A stretch of DNA of 64,000 nucleotides from NCBI GenBank assembly GCA_002104935.1, contig MCGT01000014.1, forward strand, positions 124,001 through 188,000. The letters are read 5' to 3'. The notes under the pieces are model-generated. The model was not told the DNA's origin, ran no database searches, and saw only the letters and a program-made list of their open reading frames with translations. Shown here one piece after another: positions 33,745-44,700 of the stretch. The position numbers and the translations under genes are program-made. Source of the stretch: Hesseltinella vesiculosa. Lineage: Eukaryota > Mucoromycota > Mucoromycetes > Mucorales > Cunninghamellaceae. Every line of letters starts with the position of its first letter. Position 1 is the first letter of the stretch.

Positions 33745-35460
33745 ATGGCCAACCGGCAGAGTTTTGTGTACCAATATCGCGCTTCACTGTCCTCGCCTCT
33801 CTGTCCAACGACGAGGCCACCCCATGACCTACCTCCACCATTTGAAAAAGAGATCCCCTCCTCCTCGCCCATCTTCGACGGCCATTTATACCTACGATCC
33901 GACAAGAAGCAATGGCAATGGTGCCTGTTCCGATTTGACGGCGTCACTCTGACCTGCCTGTCCAATCAAAAAGTCCCTCTGCCGCCTCACCTTCGCAAAC
34001 GCACACTACCTTATGACCCCACCTTGCCATCTTTCCCATTGATGCCTTCGCAAGATAATCACCGGCTGTTTCTTTGTCCGACCTCGCCTGACCATTATCT
34101 TGTTCCCCGATGGACCGTGGATATGATGAACGTGTCAGCTGTTTCGCTCCTACAAAAGAAAAAGCGCTCACCTTCCCGCTGTTTCTGTGTCCGCACCGTC
34201 CACGGCCAGTGTTATATCTTGAAAGCCAGTAACCAAAAAGACCTCGATCATTGGCTGTTTGCTCTCACCAAAATGTGGCAGTTCTCCCAAGCAGCCAGGA
34301 AACATGAAATCCACATGCAGTCCCCTTCGTCTGCCCAGCCTTCTGTGATACCCACCATTCATCCTCGCCATCATTCCTTACCTGTGCCACCACCCTTGCC
34401 ACAGCACCAGCCCTCCATTGGTACACATGTGTTACCACCCTCCTCTCATCGTCAAACCCACCAGCGACACCTCGTGCCACCACAGCAACCGTTGTATTAT
34501 TCCCAATTCGCCAAGTCCTCACCTCATCTGTCCACCCCTGCACCAACGTTTCATCATGCCAATGCCTCGTCACCCATGGTAAAAATGAAAAATAAAATAA
34601 AAATAGAAAAAGTCGTCAACCGACCCCCCCTCCCTCTTTTATCTTTGTAGGTCGCGCAAGGCAACGACACGCCCCTGTCCGAGGAAAAACGCCATTTGAT
34701 CGATGCCTGGCGGCGATCGCTCTCGGAACTGATGCTCACCGACCCTGACATGGCCAATCCATCCATCGCCAGCAAACCCGACGACAGCGACGACGATCTC
34801 CCTTCCGACGATCTGTTGACCAGCGTCAGCCAGACCCAGCCTCTCCCTCCACCCGTCCTCACTGGCAACATGACCTCAACCCAAGTCAAGCATATGATCG
34901 ACAAAAAATACCCTCCCGTCTCGCCCGCACCACGCCAACACACATCCTACCATGTGCCTTATTTCCAAGGCCATGCGTCCTCGGCGTCCTCTCCGTCCTC
35001 GGCCTCGTCCGACCAGAGCGATGTGAAGGATCGTACCATGAAGAAACAACTGGCCGACGATCATCCTCAGCGTGCTTCTGCCGACCAGCCAGAAAAACAC
35101 CTGACCCACCTGCCCGTGCCTCCTCCCTCCTCCGGCAAGCTTGACCACCCCATGCGTTTCCTCCCAACCACCAGTGCCAAAACTGTCCAGATCGCACCGC
35201 CTCCCTTGACCCAGCGTCCGTCCTCCCTTTACATGCAGTCGCCTCTCTGTGCGCTGGAGCAAGTAGCCAAGGACGACGATGAAATCAGCCTGGCTGATTT
35301 GCAACGGTCATTGAAACGCGCCAGCCTGCAGCCTTCCGACGTCCGCCTGCAAGACGGTCCACGCCATCACCGTTCGCTCCCCCGCCCTGCTTCTTGGATA
35401 CCCAGCGGAAAACAGCCTGTTGTCTCCTCTCTTCAATCGCCATCCCTTGGTCTGAATTAA
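33745..35460 (+). CDS. PH-domain protein of unknown function
   Basis: Exons 33745-34578 and 34651-35460; 547 aa. Residues about 45-190 look like a pleckstrin-homology domain: it opens IFDGHLYLRSDKKQWQWCLF, has strand and loop features, and ends with an amphipathic helix containing the invariant Trp (KDLDHWLFALTKMW). The rest is rich in Pro, Ser, His and Gln and looks disordered, with several short proline-rich stretches that could bind SH3 domains. A short acidic helix occurs near the C-terminus (KDDDEISLADLQRSLKRA). Such proteins usually act at membranes through phosphoinositide binding. The partner is unknown. The start ATG was chosen over an upstream in-frame TTG. Confidence 0.75.
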
Positions 35461-35609
35461 ATAAACTGTTCCTAAAATTGGTCCAATGCCGTCCTGGCTT
35501 TAATGGAAGGGCAAACGGACAAGGGCCAGTGGCTGCCTTTGTATTTTTTTTTTTTTTTTCATGTTGGCGCTGACTGGTGATTGGTATCTAGACTTCTTTT
35601 TAAAGAGAG

Positions 35610-36375
35610 TTATTCTCGTTGAATCAATGCAAAGAGACCCAAGACGGCCAAGAGTGCATATTTCAACCAGGGGAATTCGCTCATCATGATGGTCACCATC
35701 CCAACATAAGGTACAAATCTACGCAAAGGAAAAATAAGAACCAGTATCCCTGTCTTTTCACTCCTTATTACCCTCGGACTTTGCCAACAACATGGTCTTG
35801 ATGGATCCACATTTGTTGATAGTCATACAGGCCGCGGTCATCGGCTTGGTTATTGTCGCCCTTTGTCAATAAGAATTGTTTGCCAGTGTCGATTCTAGGA
35901 GAAAGAAGAAGGGTAAAGACACAGGTGACTCTTCACTAGCTCACGTTTACTCGTCATGAAGCTTGATGACGCGATGCACAATAGGCACTTCACGCTTTGG
36001 TAGCTTGAACACCACAATGTCATTGACAGCAATGGGTTGATTCCGAGGCATATCCAACACCAACAAGTCGCCACGATAGAATGCTGGCTCCATGCTGCCA
36101 CTACAAGAAATGGGGTCAGTCAGTCACTTGGATGGGGGCACTCGCAGTTACCTCAGTACTACCACAATGGGACTTTCGTTGTTCAAGGCCAGAGCCAACG
36201 ACTTCCAGATCATCAGAGCCGAAGCTAGAACTGTCATGATGTTCAACACTTGAAGCGCCACCTGAGCAAATGGGATAAAGAGAAGCACGGTCAGTTCACG
36301 GCGTGGGTTGACATTAAAAGCAGCGGTTTGGATAGTTACCTGTTTGGCATTCATCCGTTTTAATTCAGCAAACAT
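35610..36375 (-). CDS. SEC11: Signal peptidase complex catalytic subunit Sec11
   Basis: Five exons: 36375-36340, 36261-36152, 36100-35951, 35894-35772, 35718-35610; 175 aa. ER membrane serine protease that removes signal peptides. An N-terminal membrane anchor ([20 protein letters not shown]) is followed by the catalytic block [12 protein letters not shown] with Ser51 in SGSM, the His region [13 protein letters not shown] (His91), and [16 protein letters not shown] holding the essential Asp residues near 112-118. The C-terminus has the usual final hydrophobic stretch. It is divergent from the roadblock gene with only 124 bp between starts. Confidence 0.95.
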
Positions 36376-36499
36376 GATGGACGGCGATAATGGAAAAACG
36401 ATGTGTTTTTTGGAAAGAAAAGGAAAAACGTGGCGCTCTCCGCCTGTTCCTTTTTTTTTCCAGCTTTTTTCTTCTCCTCTCATTACCAGCCCCTTCATC

Positions 36500-36930
36500 A
36501 TGCTGTCAGTCAGTGCTGAAATGGACGAGACCATCAAGCGCATCTCGAGCAGAAAAGGTGTCAAAGGCATCATCATCATGAATCATCAGGGCCAGACCAT
36601 CCGCACCACCATGGAGGCCGATGAAGCCAAGTTGTATGCTCATCAATTCAGTCACCTTGTCAAACAGACCCAGACGACTGTCACATCTCTGGAAGAAGAG
36701 GCAAGCTCTCTCCTCTTCCTCCCAGACACCTAACCCAGTCTTTTTTTTCTTAGAACGACCTTACCTTTTTACGTATCCGCACCAAGAAGTACGAAGTCAT
36801 GATTGCTCCTCGTAAGAAATCCTCGCTTTCTCTTGAAAGACCCTCACCTTGCCTTTTTTTATTTCATGTAGACGAAGATTATGTTCTGCTAGTAGTACAG
36901 AATCCCTCGGAAACTTATCAAGAGCAATAA
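36500..36930 (+). CDS. Roadblock/LC7-type dynein light chain
   Basis: Exons 36500-36700, 36754-36811, 36872-36930; 105 aa. Small subunit of cytoplasmic dynein. Blocks [38 protein letters not shown] and [10 protein letters not shown] match animal DYNLRB proteins. The first intron starts with GC (GAG|GCAAGC); there is no suitable GT, and the join to NDLTFL is exactly that of the family. The ATG at 36500 is used; an internal in-frame ATG seven codons later would also give a full domain. Confidence 0.92.
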
Positions 36931-37138
36931 ACATAGTGATTGGTTAGATGTGTCTTAGGGCGTGTTGAGAACTGTGCCTCCAATGCCTGTTCTGGATCCC
37001 GAATCGAATTTTAAAACGGGTGCAAGTCTTTTTTTTTTTTTTTTTTTTCTTTCCGTTTCTGTTTTCTTTGCCTTTTGCACCTTTATTTATATTCTAGGAT
37101 ACCCCCTCTCTTTTTGTTTTATTTAATTGCTATTGACC

Positions 37139-40027
37139 ATGACAGAATTCATACCTTTTGACGAGGTCATGTCACAAGATCCCCCTGCATTTGACTCATC
37201 GGTGGCTCTCATTGTTGATTCTCAATCGACTCCCATCGAACTAAGACAAGGTCTTGCACATATTATCAAGTCTCTCGACCATGTTTCTTTATACCATAGC
37301 CATGCCATCCCTGTCCAAAATGACAATGTCAAGTGGTTTCTAAGGTAACGCTGCACCGCTTGCAAAACAGCGCCAGCTCTATTTACTAAATCGTTCCTCG
37401 TACACAGCTTCCAGAATGATCCCAATCTAGATCTTGGTCAGTATAGCATGACACCCATGGACCAGACCTATGATATCATGATTCGTTACCGTCGAACAAT
37501 CGATGGCAAGTCCTTCTTTTTTTTTTTTTTTTTGCACTGAGAAAAAAAATTATGCAAGGGGGGATTGAAGTGGAGTCTCACGGGCTATTTTCCTTAGCTT
37601 TCCGAGCTGTGGGCAAATTGTTGGGCGCAGCCAAAGCCTCTTTATCTCCCTTTGGTGATATACTTGGAGAAGTGCCAAGTCAGCAAGGATCAGAACAAGC
37701 CGAGTTTGTCACGCAAGGGTAAGCAGATTCATTATATAAACCGGGATAGACTCATGCTTTCTTCGTTCCAGGGTGATGATTGACTGCAGTCGAAATGGTG
37801 TGCTCCGAGAAAGTCGCGTGAAGCAGCTGCTGTGCTACATGGCATTGATGGGCCTGAACATGTTGCAGTTGTACACCGAAGATACCTATGAAGTCGAAGA
37901 AGAACCGCTGGTGGGCTACCTCCGCGGCAAGTACTCGCGCACTGAGCTTGGCCGTATAGATGACTATGCCAATGACTTGTAAGGACATGGCCCCTTGCCC
38001 ATACAAAACAAACCACTTGACCTGTCCCATTTTTTCCTTTTTTTTTTTTCGGCAGAGGCATCGAGGTAATTCCATGTATCCAGGTGCTGGGCCATCTGGG
38101 GCAAGTGCTGCAGTGGCCTCAGTTTGCGCACTTGCGAGACAACACCGAAGTCATCCTGGCCAATTATGAACCCACCTACGAGTTCTTGGAAAAACTCATC
38201 AAAGCCGCCTCCGGAACGTTCAGGTCCAAACGTATCCACATTGGCTGCGACGAGGTAAATGAAAAAGGCAACGGCCCTGACCTTGCCACCCCCCGGCCGC
38301 TCACTTACTCCCATTCGCACGCTGGCCAATATAGGCTTATGGCCTTGGCGAAGGCCGCTACCGACAATTGTTCGGCTACAAGGACCCCACCGACATCTTT
38401 TTGGATCACATTCGGCGAGTCATGGAGATCTGCTCGCGCTACGATTTGGAGCCCATGATCTGGTCAGACAGTAAGTAGAAAAGCGTTGCCCCGTCCGCGC
38501 TCATCCTTTTCTCCTGCAGTGCTGTTTTGCTTGGCGGCTAAAAACAATACGTTACAAGGGTACTATGATCTGGGAAGTGCGCCCAATGTCAATGACCGAC
38601 TGCCTGAAGCCTGCAACTTGGTGTTTTGGGATTATTATCACACCACCGAAGACGTGTATGAACATAAACTACAGCAACATCATGACCTCGGGTGTACCCA
38701 GCCCTGGATGGCCAGTAAGCCTCCCTAGCTCTCTTCTTTCTCTTGCCATGGATTAAGAACCTTCCTTTTTTAAAATTTAATTTCAGATGCTGCTTGGACT
38801 TGGAGTCGGTTTTGGACAGCTCTGCCGTTTACATTTCAATCCGTACGGGCAAGCACTGTGGCATCAAAGCACTCTGTTAGTGGTGTCCAGCATGCGTTTA
38901 TTACCATTTGGGGCGACGAAGGCAATGAATGTGACATGCAAGTTGAAACAAGCAATACCAACACCTGCCATGAAACGATGCTGAACCTTCTCTTCCTCTT
39001 CTTCAGGTTTTCCGCTTTACCTGGGATTCTGTATTACGCTCAACTGGGTCACTGCAAAGGCGATCAAGTGGACATTAGTATCCTGAAACATGATTTTGGT
39101 AATAACCTCCCTATTTTTACACTCTTTTTTTTTTTCTCACCATGCACCGGCGGGCATTCCTTTCAGCGGGAATCTGTGGCGGCCGCTTTGATGATTGGGT
39201 TTATGCGTCAAAGGTAAGTGACCAGATGACTTTTTGTAAGCAAGACTAAAACGCCTTTTGTCACCAGATAGATGATGCTCCCAATGGACATGCAATCACA
39301 GACAAGAGCCATTATGCGCCCAACATCAGTAAATGGCTGCTTTGGGAAGGTGAGACGCATTTTTGTGCGAGGACAACCCAGTAAAACGTCTGACTACTTT
39401 TTTGGATGAATAGATCCCATGCTTGGCTTTTTGTCTCCTCAGTACAAGGACCAAGATTTGGAAGCATACTATGGGCTCCTGGCCGACGAGCTGATGATGA
39501 AGAAGAAGGATGCACCAGAAAATGGCCGGCTGGAACTGCCAGCGCGAGTGGCCCGCGTGCTTTCGCTAAAGTGTCATCTACGTGACCGATGTGCACTTGC
39601 TTACAAACAGGACGACCTGGCCACGTTATCCGACCTGGTCCACCATCGCCTGACGGCCCTGCAGCAAGAAACCGATGCCCTCTGGCAATGCCATCGGCGT
39701 CTGTGGCATGACATGTACAAACCCTTTGGCTGGGAAGTGCTAGAACTGCGCTATGGTGGCCTACGCACCCGCCTGGCCACCATGCACCACCGCCTCAGCC
39801 AGTATGTTGCTCGACGCAAACAAATCCTCGACCACCACCAAGACATGATCACCTCCCAAGAAGAAGCCCTTGAAAGAAAACACCCCGACTTCGATCAGAG
39901 TGACGATGAAGACAAGGGCGACGGTATTCCTGAATTCGAGGCTGACCTCCAACCTTTATTCTTTGGCTCCACCACCAACCTTTTGTTGGATTATGCAAGA
40001 GTTGCCTCTCCTTCTAGACCCGGCTGA
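37139..40027 (+). CDS. GH20 beta-N-acetylhexosaminidase (hexosaminidase D-like)
   Basis: Twelve exons: 37139-37344, 37408-37505, 37598-37718, 37772-37978, 38056-38254, 38335-38470, 38520-38714, 38787-38937, 39007-39098, 39167-39213, 39268-39349, 39414-40027; 715 aa. Removes terminal GlcNAc/GalNAc from glycans. The GH20 barrel begins at VMIDCSRNGVLRES; further marks are LQLYTEDTYEV, GIEVIPCIQVLGHLG and the catalytic Asp-Glu pair in HIGCDE (about residues 276-277), then ITIWGDEGNECDMF. No signal peptide is seen, so it is probably intracellular like animal HEXD. Two of its introns begin with GC (after 37505 and after 38937). The C-terminal 200 residues are a helical region outside the barrel. 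Confidence 0.85.
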
Positions 40028-40865
40028 CGCTTCCTTCTTTTTCTTTGACACACCGCCCTCATCCACACTTTTGCTAGTCTTGGTGGTCTTCATTTGGCCG
40101 GCCTTGCTGGTAATACGGCGATTTTTAAATAAAGAAAATCAGTGGAACATGGAACATTTGTCATGCAACTTCTACCTCACACAGAACTCTCTTTTTTTGT
40201 TGTTGTTTTTAGATGAGTGTGTGGGGGACCTCCCATCATGTGAATTTCTATTTGTTCCATGCTTGCAGTGAAAGATGATCGCGACAAAAAAGGAGTAGAA
40301 GCCGTTCGCTCTGCCCAGGATTATTTAATTTGGTGTTACTCTGCTTGTTGTCAAGCTCTTTTTATTTAAAAACGAACAAATTTGGCTGAAGATTTGATTT
40401 TTTGAGTTGACACAGAAAAAAAAGGTGGGAACACAGATCATGTACAAAAAAAATAAATAAATAAATAAAAAGAGGTGGATATGTATCCGATGGCGATGTT
40501 GATTTACAAGGAGAAAAAAAAAAGAGCTTGATGGCAAATTGGTCCAATCCAAAAGGTATCATGACAAATGCATGGTGGAAAAAAAAAAAGATAGGAAATC
40601 ATGTACAAATAAAATAACAGAGAGACAGAGAGTAAAAAAAGGAGCAAAGGGTAAGATAAAAAGGGGAACTGACAGATTTTTTTTTTGAATGTTTGCTTGT
40701 TGGTATGTACACAAAGAGAGAGGGGGGAAATGACATCATGGAATAACGAAAGAGAACAAAAGGGGGCAAGGGGGGGGGAATCCAAGGTAGGAAAATGATG
40801 AAGGTAAAGGTAAGCTCCAATCGCCAAGAAAGGGCTTGATGCTTTTTTTTTTTTTTCTTTTCAGA
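40028..40865. other. Intergenic region
   Basis: About 840 bp between the GH20 stop (+) and the small zinc-finger stop (-). Purine-rich stretches with short AAAT repeats near 40450-40470 and several homopolymers. Long open frames here are translations of these tracts. No gene seen. Confidence 0.55.
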
Positions 40866-41210
40866 TCATTTGAAGGATGAGCTATAAGACATCGATCGAC
40901 GACGGACTCCTTCAAATGCATTTTGCAAGGAGAGAGCAGTAGGCATGAAGCTTGGGTAATAATCCATAGTAGGGGACGATGCTTGGTCCAGAATAGGGCT
41001 CGAAGGCACTGAGCCGCCTGTGCTGCTGGAGCTGTCGGTGGAGTTCACAGTGCGCAAGGAAAAACGTCGGCCCATATCCAAAGGTGAAGGGTTAGGAGGT
41101 GAGGTTGAGAGCGACGTTCGCCGTTGATGAAAAGGCGCACAGCTGCTTGTATGAGAGGAGAAGCTATCTGGTTTTTCAAAAGTACGACCACATTTACAAC
41201 GGAAAGGCAT
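40866..41210 (-). CDS. Small zinc-finger-like protein
   Basis: Single exon, 114 aa. The N-terminus MPFRCKCGRTFEKPDSFSSH resembles one C2H2-type finger but with unusual spacing: C5-x-C7, then H20 and C24, so it would be a C2HC-like site. The remainder is rich in Ser and Pro with short hydrophobic pieces. An ATG at the first base of the motif and a stop within 350 bp suggest a complete small gene. Function unknown; protein or nucleic acid binding is only inferred from the finger. Confidence 0.6.
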   Translation of the reverse strand: MPFRCKCGRTFEKPDSFSSHTSSCAPFHQRRTSLSTSPPNPSPLDMGRRFSLRTVNSTDSSSSTGGSVPSSPILDQASSPTMDYYPSFMPTALSLQNAFEGVRRRSMSYSSSFK

Positions 41211-41716
41211 TTTTTTTTAAAAAAAAGAAAAAGGTAATAAGAAGAGAATTAAAAAAAAACGACGAGGCAAAATATTTATAAGCATGAATTGTTGACGGCC
41301 CAATCATAATAACCAGATATGATTGTTTGTGGGACGAAATGATTCTGCTACAATGCATCACGCATCAAGGTGATACCAAATCCGGCATATCTCCTGTGCG
41401 TTCATTCGTGAAGTTTAAAAATTCGCTGGCTTCTCATTCGTGCACCAAGGCTGTTGGGTGGATTTTGATATTTGATTTCTCGGTTTTTCCCACTGCGCCA
41501 AAACAGCTATGAGGTCACACTTTTTCACACCTCCAAACCTTAAACGAATCGACGATCGCTCTTTGTTCCACTTTTGGAAACGGTATCAAAAAAAAAAAAT
41601 TCCCATTGCTAACGATTATACACAAACAATCTCATTTTTTAATTTAATTGGTCAATAATCTACACGGATACAGGAGAGAGGGGTGGGACAAGGCTGAGAA
41701 GAAACAATGGCATTTC
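41211..41716. other. Intergenic region
   Basis: About 500 bp upstream of the small zinc-finger gene and downstream of TRS120 (both minus). A-rich near 41217-41265 and 41589-41600. No gene seen. Confidence 0.5.
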
Positions 41717-44700
41717 TCACTGACAGTCGACAATGGCCCAGTCGTGATCGTAGCAAATCAACCTTGTGTGGACGTCTTCCACATGATACAGGAATTCATA
41801 TCGGCCCCTTGACAGGAAGCATAGCGGTAGGACATGTGTCACTTTTCCATCCGCAGTGGCCTCGGGCATTGTAATCTGATGGAGCCCTTGCATTAACAAT
41901 TTGCTGGACAAGTCATATTCCTTGGCTCCGTTATTGTAGCTTTGCACTGGTTGCACGCGTAGAATCAATTTGACAGGGCGTGCTACAAAAAAAAAAAATT
42001 AACATGGATGATCATGGGAATAAAAAAAAAGCACTTACGTTGGCGGTTGTGGATGGTCACTTGCATGGAGACAAACGTTTCGCTAGGGCATTGGAAGTGG
42101 CGGTGGGTCAGGGATTTGACGCTGGGGCCTTGAAGATTGACAATGATGGCAATGTCTTGTTTCTTGAGGATGGACAGCTGCGACGACGACAGTCGAAGAG
42201 ACGGGCGCAGGTGCAGCAAACCATGACGTTTGGTACTTGGACACGACCAGTGGGCCTGCAGCTTTTCCAGTATTTTTTCGCGGTACCAGAACATTTGTAA
42301 TCGAGACCGTTCCTGCTCAGGATGACCGAGGGATTGGGATACGACATACTGCTTGTTGGGTTGTAATGATGGAATGGGTTCCTGGCATTCCTGCTCGGAC
42401 AAAAACATTCGTTTCACTGGCAGCACAACACTGGAAAGGAATGGAAGTGATAAAAAATAAAGTTAGAGTAGGAAAGATGGTTCGTTGCATGCATTTACCG
42501 CTTGGTCCAGCCAGGTTGGATGGACAAACTCAGATGGTCGTCGCTGTCTTGATCGTTGACCTTGAAGGTGACGTCAAAGGGAAGTGTCCAGGTATTACGG
42601 ATGTCCATCGTCACTAGACAGTAGTCCTGCTTGTCGACGCCAAGATCAAGGAGTGACTGGGTCAGTTGGACGAGATCCTTGTCTTCCTGCGGTTCTGTCG
42701 AAGCCATTAGCGTTGCGTCGTTGTTGGTTCTTTCTTCCACGGCTGCCGTTGACGATTGACAATGAGGTCGTAAATACAGCACATCCCAGTTCAGTGGTTC
42801 CAAGTTTTGGTAGACTGACACCAGCACTGGGAGATACAATTGGCGGGTATAAAGGCTCTGTGCCGTCGATTGTCGATCCAGGTAACCATAATCGATTTGG
42901 ATCGTGCCGCCCGAGCTAATGGGAAAAAAAAAAAAAAAAAAAAAAAAAAACGTCAAAAAAGACCATTTTCTGGCGGCGATTTTTTTTTGCACCTACCAGC
43001 CACGCTTGCCGTAGACTTTGACGATGATATCCATTTTGGCGCCGGGAGCAAGCTGGACTTTTTTGCCGACGGAGGCTGTACCAACTTGGTCGGTGCCTTC
43101 CCATGAAAAGACAGGCATACCCTGTCGGAAAAGCTCCATTTCGTATTGCTGCTCCATTGGCAGTTCAGGATTGATGGGTTCATTGCAGGTGGAGTCAGTG
43201 AACGACAAGGTGACAAAATCAACAAGAATATGGCCAATGTTCTCGACAACCATCTTGATTTGTGTCCTGGAATAACAATCCAACCAAAGAAGAGGTGAGT
43301 GACAAGCTCAGCCAAAAAGGGTTCGAAAAAAAAAAACGACCTACATTTCGCCTTCGTACAGCATGACGGCACCATGGAGAAGAGAGGTCGTGGTCATTTT
43401 CAACAGGGGCTGATCATCGATCACTTGGACGTTGTAAAATGCTACAGGATCCGTTTGTGCATCGTCTGACACTATGGCCGTTTAAAAATTGAGCTCTTTG
43501 CCAGCGTTTCATCCTTGGCTACCTTTACCTTGCTTTTTGCTGGCATGTTCAATGGCTTGGAGTCCCGAGTACTTGTACTTGACTACATCCCGATGACGGC
43601 TGCTGATGGAAGGTTGGTCTTGCTGCTTTTTCTGACCCTCGTCATACAGAAATTCTTGTTCGGCAAAACCCACAATACGGATAATACATCCACGCACTGT
43701 CAATTGGCCACTTTCTTGGGGCGTTCCAGTCAAACGCAACGACACGGTCCCGTGAGCCGGAATGGTTGCCGAGGTTGCCACAGGCGTAAACGATACCCCT
43801 GTTGTACTACCAAGAGAAAAAAAAAAGGTTTGGAAACAATGAACCTTCCATGGATTCCATTTTTTGCATACCTTAGGATGACATGCTGGAGCTCCAAATC
43901 AAACCCGAAAGGATTTGTCAAGGTCACCTTGAAGTCACAAAGTTCACTCTTGACCAGTAGCACCCGATCCTAAAAAAAAAAGAAAGTAAAATAGGCATCA
44001 GCTGCAACAGAAAAAAAAAAAAAGTGCACGGCCGATACCTTGTCATTTTTCTTTTGGGCAAAGGGATTGTAAATGAAGGGGTCACCGTTGGCTCGAGCGG
44101 AGACGGAGGCAGGATCCAGCATCGGCAGCTCATAGACGGCCTTACGAGGGATAGCTTGACTGGCTTCGATGTGCGATACAATGTTCACACCCCAATAGTT
44201 GACGTTGCTCTCTACTCGGCCGGATCGTTTGCCCATAGCCACAATACGCTGGATCGATGATGCCAGGCGGATCTGCTCGTCCTTCGGAATGTATTCGTAC
44301 AGGTTTTTCAGCAGCACCGTTGTATAATAAAGCATGGAGCCATAGTCTATACCCGCCCAGGAGTGATCCATGAAAAAGGCTATTGAGCAATGCTACCCGG
44401 TTAAGGGGGGGTTTTTTTTTCCTCTCCACATACCAGGTAAGGCCTCGGAGATGGCGATACATTGTCGTAGCACATCGATTTGTAATAGGGCCCAGCCCAT
44501 CCTTCTTTGTTCGGTTGCTTGATGATGTGTCTGGGTTTGATTAGGCGAAGAATCGCGGTCGCGGGCAGGCGTGTCAATGGCATCCAGCGCTCCACCATCT
44601 TGCACATGTTGTTCTAAGGATTGAAGGTGAAAAAAAAAGTTGATGCTTTTGCCTTTTTCGTGTTTGCTCAAAAAACGTTACCACCAATACCATAGGCGTC

